From Betaproteobacteria bacterium (GTDB lineage Bacteria; Pseudomonadota; Gammaproteobacteria; Burkholderiales; SG8-41): a DNA stretch of 20,406 bases. A program made the position numbers and the translations under genes. The notes below the pieces were generated by a model. It was not told where the DNA came from, searched no databases, and saw nothing but the letters and a program-made list of their open reading frames with translations. This document shows, piece by piece, positions 15,581 through 20,406 of the stretch (position 1 is its first letter; the number at the start of each line of letters is the position of its first letter). The stretch lies in contig JACOVL010000072.1 of the NCBI GenBank assembly GCA_016177355.1, forward strand, positions 1-20,406, written 5' to 3'.

Positions 15581-16333
15581 TCAGAAATCCCCCCATAATG
15601 CCTGCAGCGCGGCGAGCGCTGCGACCGCGGCGGTCTCGGTGCGCAGCACGCGCGGCCCCAGCCGCACCGGGTGGAAACCGGTCTGCTCCGCCGCGCGCTC
15701 CTCTTCCGGGGCCAAGCCCCCTTCCGGACCGGCAAGCAAGATGACGCCCGCGGCGGGCCGCGCGAGTCTGTGCAGGCTGTCCGCAGCGCGCGGGGAAAGC
15801 AGCAGTTTTGCGGCACCATCCTGTGCCTTCGCGGTCAGCGCCAGCCAGGCGTGGAACTCGAGCGGCGGCTCCACCGGCGGCACTCGGTTGCGCCCGCATT
15901 GTTCGCAGGCCGCGATCACGACCGCCTGCCAGTGCGCGAGCCGTTTCACGGCCCGCTCCTCGCGCAGTCGCACCACGTTGCGGGCGCTCACGAGCGGCTG
16001 GATCCCGGCGACGCCCAGCTCCACCGCCTTCTGCACGGTGTAGTCCATGCGCTCGCCGCTCGAAACCGCCTGTGCGAGCGTCACCGCGAACGGCGCCTCG
16101 CGATCGACCGCGCGGCCCCCGGTGACATTGAGCGTCGCGGCATCCTTGCCGATGCGCTCGATTTCCGCGCCGTATTCATTGCCGTCGCCGTTGAAAAGCG
16201 TGACCGCATCACCGGGGCGCAACCGCAACGCGCGCGCCACGTGGCGCGCCTGGGCGGGCGGCAGCGCGCATTTCCCGCCGGCGCCCAGGTGGCCGTGTAC
16301 GAATATACGGGCGGGAGGCTTTGTGCCGGGCAT
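15581..16333 (-). CDS. rsmE: 16S rRNA m3U1498 methyltransferase RsmE
   Basis: SPOUT-family enzyme that methylates N3 of U1498 in 16S rRNA using S-adenosylmethionine. 250 residues. The N-terminal PUA-like RNA-binding region is RIFVHGHLGAG to about residue 75 with PPAQARHVARALRLRPGD. The middle has QAVSSGERMDYTVQKAVELGV. The C-terminal SAM knot has LLAGPEGGLAPEEE, followed by LGPRVLRTETA with the conserved arginine and glutamate. The ATG at 16333 has CATACT (a possible -10, 16340-16345) six bases upstream and no Shine-Dalgarno. It is divergent from yqgE across 53 bases; argA follows downstream on the same strand. Confidence 0.94.
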   Translation of the reverse strand: MPGTKPPARIFVHGHLGAGGKCALPPAQARHVARALRLRPGDAVTLFNGDGNEYGAEIERIGKDAATLNVTGGRAVDREAPFAVTLAQAVSSGERMDYTVQKAVELGVAGIQPLVSARNVVRLREERAVKRLAHWQAVVIAACEQCGRNRVPPVEPPLEFHAWLALTAKAQDGAAKLLLSPRAADSLHRLARPAAGVILLAGPEGGLAPEEERAAEQTGFHPVRLGPRVLRTETAAVAALAALQALWGDF

Positions 16334-16339
16334 CGGGAA

Positions 16340-16345
16340 AGTATG
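16340..16345 (-). promoter_or_regulatory. Candidate -10 hexamer, leaderless rsmE
   Basis: CATACT on the minus strand ends six bases before the rsmE ATG, which would place the transcription start at the start codon. The -35 is weak. Confidence 0.35.
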
Positions 16346-16350
16346 CCCGA

Positions 16351-16379
16351 TTGTGAAGAGGGGTTGCGCTCTTTACAAT
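16351..16379 (+). promoter_or_regulatory. Promoter of the yqgE-ruvX-pyrR-pyrB-pyrC' operon
   Basis: TTGTGA (16351-16356), a 17-base spacer and TACAAT (16374-16379): the best sigma-70-like promoter in the window. The -10 ends seven bases before the ATG at 16387, so the first cistron is probably leaderless, or has a leader of about 10 bases if the ATG at 16396 is used. Confidence 0.6.
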
Positions 16380-16386
16380 AGCCGGT

Positions 16387-16947
16387 ATGCAGAAAATGAA
16401 TCTCACCCATCACTTCCTGATCGCCATGCCCGCCATGGCCGATCCGCACTTCACGCGGACGCTCACCTTCATCTGCGAGCACAACGACCAGGGCGCGCTC
16501 GGCATCGTGATCAACCGGCCGACCGAGATGAACCTGCAAACGCTGCTCGAGCAGGTGAGCATCCCGCCCGCCGGCGAAGCGTTCAAGTCGATCCGCGTCC
16601 ACTTCGGCGGCCCGGTGCAGGTGGACCGCGGTTTCGTGCTTCACACACCGCTCGGCCAGTGGCAGTCCACGCTCGCGGTGAGCTCCGAGATCGGGCTCAC
16701 CACCTCCAAGGACATCCTGCAGGCGGTGGCGCGCGGCGACGGCCCGGGGAAGCTGCTGGTCACGCTTGGTTATGCCGGCTGGGCTCCCGGCCAGCTCGAG
16801 CATGAGCTCGCGCAGAACGCGTGGCTCACCGTGCAGGCCAAGCCCGAAGTGATATTCGACGTGACGGCGGAACAACGGCTGTCCGCGGCGATGGGCCTGC
16901 TCGGCATCGATTTCGCCAGCCTCTCCGAGCAGGCGGGCCGCGCCTGA
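16387..16947 (+). CDS. yqgE: YqgE/AlgH family protein (UPF0301)
   Basis: A 186-residue protein of the YqgE/AlgH family. The AlgH member was linked genetically to alginate regulation in Pseudomonas, but no biochemical activity is established. Family blocks are visible: HHFLIAMPAMADPHFTRTLTFICEHNDQGALGIVINRP in the N-terminal third, FGGPVQVDRGFVLHTP in the middle, then LVTLGYAGWAPGQLEHELAQNAWL. It is first in the operon with ruvX, pyrR, pyrB and a pyrC-like gene. E. coli YqgE starts at the equivalent of the second methionine (16396), so either ATG is possible; neither has a Shine-Dalgarno. Confidence 0.93.
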   Translation: MQKMNLTHHFLIAMPAMADPHFTRTLTFICEHNDQGALGIVINRPTEMNLQTLLEQVSIPPAGEAFKSIRVHFGGPVQVDRGFVLHTPLGQWQSTLAVSSEIGLTTSKDILQAVARGDGPGKLLVTLGYAGWAPGQLEHELAQNAWLTVQAKPEVIFDVTAEQRLSAAMGLLGIDFASLSEQAGRA

Positions 16948-17390
16948 AACCCTCACCCCTCACCCATCACCCGAGGACCGGCGCGGTCCTCGCCTTCGAC
17001 TTCGGCACCCGGCGCATCGGCGTCGCCGTCGGCGATTTCGAAACCCGGCTCGCCCATCCGCTGACGACCGTCGCCGCGGTGGACAACCGGTCGCGCTTCG
17101 CCGCCATCGAACAGCTCATCATGGAATGGCGGCCGGTGCTGCTGGTGGTCGGTTTCCCCGCCCACGCCGACGGCACCGTGCATCCGGTGGGACGTCTCGC
17201 GCGCCGTTTCGCGCAGCGGCTCACCGGCCGTTTTGGCCTGCTGACCGAGCTCGTCGACGAGCGGCTCACCTCGCACGATGCAGAACGCGCTCTGCGCGCC
17301 GCCGGCGCCCGCGGCGCGCGCCTCAGGGCGGGGCTCGACCCGGTCGCCGCGCAGCGCATCTTGGAAGCCTTTTTCGCCGAAAAGCCTTAA
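16944..17390 (+). CDS. ruvX: RuvX/YqgF family RNase H-like nuclease, probable CTG start
   Basis: Conserved RNase H-fold nuclease (YqgF, RuvX), implicated in 16S rRNA 5' processing and proposed as a Holliday-junction resolvase. Motifs are LAFDFGTRRIGVAVGDF with the first catalytic Asp, LLVVGFPAHADGT, LVDERLTSHDAERAL and DPVAAQRILEAFFAEKP with the last acidic residue. No in-frame ATG, GTG or TTG occurs between 16824 and the first motif. The only nearby candidate is CTG at 16944, overlapping the yqgE stop as CTGA and giving 148 residues, normal for the family. Using ATG 16821 would overlap yqgE by 127 bases and add 41 residues. Residues 3-9 encode a small heptad repeat. Confidence 0.88.
   Translation: MKPSPLTHHPRTGAVLAFDFGTRRIGVAVGDFETRLAHPLTTVAAVDNRSRFAAIEQLIMEWRPVLLVVGFPAHADGTVHPVGRLARRFAQRLTGRFGLLTELVDERLTSHDAERALRAAGARGARLRAGLDPVAAQRILEAFFAEKP
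16950..16970. repeat. Heptad array CCCTCAC x3 at the yqgE-ruvX junction
   Basis: CCCTCAC, CCCTCAC, CCATCAC, in direct tandem just after the yqgE stop. If ruvX starts at CTG 16944 the array is translated as part of its N-terminus; otherwise it fills the place where a normal start codon would be expected. Confidence 0.75.
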
Positions 17391-17426
17391 GCCCGGCGGC
17401 AAATTGTGGTAGGCTACCGCCCCGCG

Positions 17427-17440
17427 AAAACATAAAACAT
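17427..17440. repeat. Two tandem AAAACAT units at the pyrR start
   Basis: Two perfect copies of AAAACAT; the last two bases of the second are the A and T of the pyrR ATG. Only two copies, so chance is possible, but the period again is seven and the place again is a gene start. Just upstream is the odd-centred dyad GGTAGGCTACC (17408-17418). Confidence 0.4.
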
Positions 17441-17948
17441 GCCCGGCAACCCGTTACCTGACGCCGAGCAGCTGCTGACAGCGCTGATCGAGCAGATGCG
17501 GCCCGAGGTAGGGCCGAAAACGGGTTTAATTGGGATCCACACCGGCGGCGTGTGGGTGGCCGAGAGGCTGCACCAGGCGCTGAAGCTCAAGACCCCGCTC
17601 GCCACCCTCGACGTTTCCTTCTACCGCGACGACTACCAGAGCCGCGGCCTGCACCGCGACGTAAAACGGTCCGAGATCCCGTTCGAGGTCGAGGGTCGCG
17701 ACCTGATTCTGGTGGACGACGTGCTCTACACCGGCCGCACCATACGCGCGGCGCTGAACGAGTTGTTCGACTACGGCCGTCCGGCCACGGTCAGGCTTGC
17801 GGCACTGGTGGACCGCGATAGGCGGCAACTGCCGATCGCCGCGCAATTCGTCGGCGCCAGGCTCCAGCTCGAGTCCGGCCAGAACATCGGGCTCAGGCGC
17901 GACGCCAACGGCCGGCTGAGCCTCGAGCTGCGCGGGGAGCGGCGCTGA
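17439..17948 (+). CDS. pyrR: PyrR bifunctional regulator / uracil phosphoribosyltransferase
   Basis: A 169-residue phosphoribosyltransferase-fold protein. In Gram-positive bacteria PyrR is an mRNA-binding attenuation regulator with weak uracil phosphoribosyltransferase activity; in Pseudomonas it also affects pyr gene expression. The PRPP-binding motif is DLILVDDVLYTGRTIRAA (88-105). IGIHTGGVWVAERL (31-44) and DVSFYRDDYQSRG (58-70) are further family blocks. It lies 48 bases after ruvX and overlaps pyrB by one base (TGATG), so the two are translationally coupled. The short gap upstream holds no terminator or antiterminator, so Bacillus-type attenuation in front of pyrR is unlikely. Confidence 0.93.
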   Translation: MPGNPLPDAEQLLTALIEQMRPEVGPKTGLIGIHTGGVWVAERLHQALKLKTPLATLDVSFYRDDYQSRGLHRDVKRSEIPFEVEGRDLILVDDVLYTGRTIRAALNELFDYGRPATVRLAALVDRDRRQLPIAAQFVGARLQLESGQNIGLRRDANGRLSLELRGERR

Positions 17949-18898
17949 TGTGGCTCCACCCCTCCAACCCGCAGCTCAACCAGAAAGGCCAGTTGCACCA
18001 CCTGCTGTCGCTCGAAGGGCTGCCGGCGGAAATCCTGTGGCAGATTCTCGACACGGCGAAGTCCTTCGTCGGCGTCAAGGTGAAAAAGCTGCCGCTGCTT
18101 CGCGGCAAAGCCGTGTTCAACCTGTTCTTCGAGCCTTCGACCCGCACGCGCACCACCTTCGAGATCGCCGCCAAGCGTCTGTCGGCGGACGTCATCAATC
18201 TCAACATCAGCGCCTCTTCCCAGAGCAAGGGCGAAAGCCTGCTCGACACGGTGGACAACCTGTCCGCGATGCATGCCGACATGTTCGTGGTGCGCCACGG
18301 CGAAAGCGGCGCGCCGCACTTCATCGCGCGCCACGTGGCGCCCGACATCCATGTCATCAACGCCGGCGACGGGCGCCACTCGCACCCGACGCAGGGGCTG
18401 CTCGACATGTACACCATCCGCCACTACAAGAAGGATTTCTCCAGGTTGCGGGTGGCGATCGTGGGCGACGTCCTGCACTCGCGCGTGGCGCGCTCGCAGA
18501 TCCACGCGTTGACGACTCTCGGCTGCCCGGAAATCCGCGTCATCGCCCCCAAGACGCTGCTGCCCTCCCACGTCGAGCAGCTCGGCGTGCAGCTCCACCA
18601 TGACATGCGCCAGGGGCTGAAGGACGTGGACGTGGTGATGATGCTGCGGCTGCAGAACGAGCGGATGCAAGGCGCGCTGCTGCCTTCGGCGCAGGAGTTC
18701 TACAAGTCTTACGGCCTGACGGTGGACAAGCTCGCGGCGGCGAAACCGGATGCGATCGTGCTGCACCCCGGACCCATGAATCGCGGGGTGGAAATAGACT
18801 CCAGCGTCGCCGACGGCAAGCAATCGGTGATCCTGCCGCAAGTCACGTTCGGCATCGCGATCCGCATGGCGGTGATGAGCATACTCGCGGGGAACTGA
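17948..18898 (+). CDS. pyrB: Aspartate carbamoyltransferase catalytic subunit (class A type)
   Basis: Condenses carbamoyl phosphate with aspartate, the first committed step of pyrimidine synthesis. 316 residues. Carbamoyl-phosphate site FFEPSTRTRTTFE (60-72), SSQSKGES (90-97) with the active-site lysine, RHSHPTQGLLD (143-153) and HPGPMNRGVE near the C-terminus. The N-terminal extension before the first helix (NPQLNQKGQLHHLLSLEGL) and overall sequence resemble Pseudomonas PyrB, whose class A enzyme is a dodecamer of PyrB with an inactive dihydroorotase-like subunit. That partner follows 10 bases downstream. No pyrI is present. The ATG overlaps the pyrR stop; GGGGAG eight bases upstream is a plausible ribosome binding site. 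Confidence 0.96.
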   Translation: MWLHPSNPQLNQKGQLHHLLSLEGLPAEILWQILDTAKSFVGVKVKKLPLLRGKAVFNLFFEPSTRTRTTFEIAAKRLSADVINLNISASSQSKGESLLDTVDNLSAMHADMFVVRHGESGAPHFIARHVAPDIHVINAGDGRHSHPTQGLLDMYTIRHYKKDFSRLRVAIVGDVLHSRVARSQIHALTTLGCPEIRVIAPKTLLPSHVEQLGVQLHHDMRQGLKDVDVVMMLRLQNERMQGALLPSAQEFYKSYGLTVDKLAAAKPDAIVLHPGPMNRGVEIDSSVADGKQSVILPQVTFGIAIRMAVMSILAGN

Positions 18899-18908
18899 CG
18901 GCCTGCAC

Positions 18909-20186
18909 ATGAAGATCCACATCAAAGGCGGCCGGCTGATCGACCCGAAGAACGGTGTCGATGCGAAGAAAGACGTCTACATCGCCGCCGGCAAGATCGT
19001 CGCCATCGGCGAGCCGCCCGGCGGCTACACCGCCAACCGCGTGATCGACGCGGCGGGTCTCGTCGTCTGCCCGGGATTGGTGGATCTCTCCGCGCGCCTG
19101 CGCGAGCCGGGCTTCGAATACATGGCCACTCTGGAATCCGAGATGGAAGCCGCCATCGCCGGCGGCGTGACGAGCCTCGCCTGCCCGCCCGACACCGACC
19201 CGCCTCTCGACGAGCCGGGGCTGGTGGAAATGCTCAAGTTCCGCGCCAAGAACCTCAACCAGGCGCGGGTCTATCCGGTAGGCGCGCTCACCGAAGGGCT
19301 GAAGGGCGCGCATCTCACCGAGATGGCCGAGCTCGCGGATGCCGGCTGCGTCGCGTTTTCGCAGGCCGACGCACCTTTTGCCGACCATCAAGTCCTGTAC
19401 CGCGCCCTGCAGTACGCCGCGACTTTCGGCTTTCCGGTATGGCTGCGCGCGCAGGATTCCGCTCTCGCGCGGCACGGCGTGGCCCATGACGGGCAGGTCG
19501 CAACGCGTCTCGGGCTGCAGGGAATCCCGGCATGCGCGGAGGCGGTGGCACTGTCGGCGATCCTGATACTCGCGCGCGAAACCGGCGCGCGGGTGCACGT
19601 GGCGCGGCTTTCCACCGCCGAAGGAGCGGACATGGTGCGCCAGGCAAAACGGCAGGGCCTGGCTGTCACCTGCGATATCGCCGTCCACCACGCCCACCTG
19701 ACCGAGATGGACATCGGCTTTTTCGAGCCCAATAGCCATCTCGTGCCGCCGCTGCGGAGCCTGCGCGACCGCGATGCGCTGCGCGCGGCGCTCGCCGACG
19801 GCACGGTGGACGCGATCTGCTCCGATCATGCGCCGGTCGACGAGGACGCGAAGCAGCTGCCGTTCGCCGAGGCCGAGCCGGGGGCGACCGGGCTCGAGCT
19901 GCTGCTGCCGCTCACGCTCAAGTGGGCGGAGGAATCGAAGACCAGGCCGCTGCCCGCCCTCGCCAAGATCACCTCCGATGCGGCGCGCGTGCTCGGCATA
20001 GACGCCGGCCACCTCACGGCGGGGCACTCGGCCGACGTCTGCATCTACGAACCCGACCGCTACTGGAAAGTCGAGCCCGCCTCGTTGAAGAGCCAGGGCA
20101 GGAATACGCCGTACCTCAACCTTGAGCTCAAGGGCAGGGTGCGCTACACCCTGGTCGAAGGCCAGGTTGCCTACAGTGCTGAGTGA
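18909..20186 (+). CDS. pyrC': Inactive dihydroorotase-like subunit of aspartate transcarbamoylase
   Basis: An amidohydrolase-fold protein of 425 residues, close in length to Pseudomonas PyrC'. Active dihydroorotases have an HxH metal pair in the DxHxHLR motif; here the block is GLVDLSARLREPG, so S61 and R63 replace both histidines. The later metal-ligand histidine of the HxxHxST block is R233 in HVARLST, and DHAPH reads DHAPV (306-310). The fold is intact, with GGVTSLACPP and GATGLELLLP, so this is not a pseudogene. The likely role is structural, assembling PyrB into the class A holoenzyme. A functional dihydroorotase must be encoded elsewhere. It is last in the yqgE-ruvX-pyrR-pyrB operon. 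Confidence 0.92.
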   Translation: MKIHIKGGRLIDPKNGVDAKKDVYIAAGKIVAIGEPPGGYTANRVIDAAGLVVCPGLVDLSARLREPGFEYMATLESEMEAAIAGGVTSLACPPDTDPPLDEPGLVEMLKFRAKNLNQARVYPVGALTEGLKGAHLTEMAELADAGCVAFSQADAPFADHQVLYRALQYAATFGFPVWLRAQDSALARHGVAHDGQVATRLGLQGIPACAEAVALSAILILARETGARVHVARLSTAEGADMVRQAKRQGLAVTCDIAVHHAHLTEMDIGFFEPNSHLVPPLRSLRDRDALRAALADGTVDAICSDHAPVDEDAKQLPFAEAEPGATGLELLLPLTLKWAEESKTRPLPALAKITSDAARVLGIDAGHLTAGHSADVCIYEPDRYWKVEPASLKSQGRNTPYLNLELKGRVRYTLVEGQVAYSAE

Positions 20187-20204
20187 TGAATGCAGAATGA
20201 TGAA
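20177..20204. repeat. Heptad array TGATGAA (degenerate, x4) at the pyrC' end
   Basis: TGCTGAG, TGATGAA, TGCAGAA, TGATGAA, with a further partial TGAATGC. It starts inside the last codons of pyrC' and supplies its TGA stop. TGATGAA also occurs inside the array upstream of cca. Confidence 0.75.
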
Positions 20205-20240
20205 TGAATGCTCGCGGTACCCGGCGCCGCTGGCTGCGAT

Positions 20241-20275
20241 GCATTTTGCACTTTGCACTCTACACTCCGCGCTGT
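20241..20275. repeat. Heptad array GCACTTT (degenerate, x5) upstream of prlC
   Basis: GCATTTT, GCACTTT, GCACTCT, ACACTCC, GCGCTGT, ending four bases before the prlC ATG. The 36 bases between this array and the TGATGAA array are GC-rich and contain GGTACC and CGGCGCCG palindromes. No clear promoter or terminator is visible in the gap. Confidence 0.8.
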
Positions 20276-20279
20276 ATTC

Positions 20280-20406
20280 ATGAACCCCCTCCTCGATTTC
20301 TCGGGACTGCCCCGATTCGCCGATTTCAAACCCGGCCAGGTTGCTCCGGCGGTGGACCATTTGCTCGCGGAGAACCGCGCGCTGATCGAGCGCGCGTCCC
20401 TGCCGC
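20280..20406 (+). CDS. prlC: Oligopeptidase A (M3 metallopeptidase), N-terminal fragment
   Basis: Only 42 codons are in the window. They begin MNPLLDFSGLPRFADF, then KPGQVAPAVDHLLAENRALIE, which align with the start of E. coli oligopeptidase A (a cytoplasmic zinc peptidase that degrades signal peptides and other oligopeptides). The HExxH zinc motif lies beyond the right edge, so the call rests on the N-terminus alone. The ATG at 20280 has no Shine-Dalgarno and is preceded directly by a heptad array. Confidence 0.75.
   Translation, partial: MNPLLDFSGLPRFADFKPGQVAPAVDHLLAENRALIERASLP

Noticed and set aside
17391..17438. PyrR-binding attenuator or riboswitch upstream of pyrR
   Set aside because: The gap is too short, with no anti-antiterminator, antiterminator or terminator stem-loops.
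18843..20360. Minus-strand open frame of 505 codons opposite pyrC'
   Set aside because: An antisense shadow of pyrC'. The first part translates the heptad arrays, producing repetitive residues rather than a protein start.
1..20406. tRNA or rRNA genes, CRISPR array, insertion sequence or prophage
   Set aside because: Almost all of the window is accounted for by housekeeping coding sequences. The repeats seen are short heptads without spacers, and no transposase, integrase or phage gene is present.

Overview
The window looks like a stretch of betaproteobacterial chromosome: high GC, densely packed, with proteins that read like close relatives of Escherichia coli and Pseudomonas housekeeping enzymes. 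Examples are Slt, IlvA, RpiA, Ppx, Ppk1, ArgA, YggX, RsmE, YqgE, YqgF/RuvX, PyrR, PyrB and a PyrC-like protein. Gene order (slt / NDUFA9-like / cca; argA / yggX; yqgE / ruvX / pyrR / pyrB / pyrC-like) fits an uncultured or poorly known betaproteobacterium. That assignment is inference from gene content and order. I see no RNA genes, insertion sequences, prophage, CRISPR array or convincing rho-independent terminator. No gene-free stretch exceeds about 160 bases.

Left part (1-5503), minus strand: ilvA, slt, an NDUFA9-like NAD(P)-binding protein and cca, read toward the left edge, where cca is cut. rpiA starts divergently from ilvA and is followed by ppx on the plus strand.

Middle (6300-13653): a polyphosphate block. 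ppx (exopolyphosphatase, plus strand) meets pap (two-domain PPK2, polyphosphate:AMP phosphotransferase) tail to tail. Behind pap on the minus strand come sixA (phosphohistidine phosphatase), a CYTH-CHAD protein (predicted triphosphatase plus polyphosphate-binding domain) and ppk1 (polyphosphate kinase). Together they can make, bind, hydrolyse and spend polyphosphate. A CRP/FNR-type dyad lies in the 161-base gap upstream of sixA-pap, at the right distance from a -10 hexamer for an activator site.

Right part (13738-20406): yggX and argA (minus), then rsmE (minus) divergent from a plus-strand operon yqgE-ruvX-pyrR-pyrB-pyrC'. The last gene has lost the dihydroorotase metal ligands and is probably the structural partner of aspartate transcarbamoylase, as in Pseudomonas. 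The window ends in the first codons of an oligopeptidase A (prlC-like) gene.

The most unusual feature is non-coding. Short degenerate tandem repeats, all with a period of exactly seven bases (14 in one case) but different unit sequences, lie directly upstream of, or across, the starts of cca, the NDUFA9-like gene, rpiA, ruvX and prlC. Several genes also have a -10 hexamer 6-7 bases before the ATG and no Shine-Dalgarno, which suggests leaderless mRNAs. Two starts look non-standard: CTG for ruvX and possibly ATT for argA.
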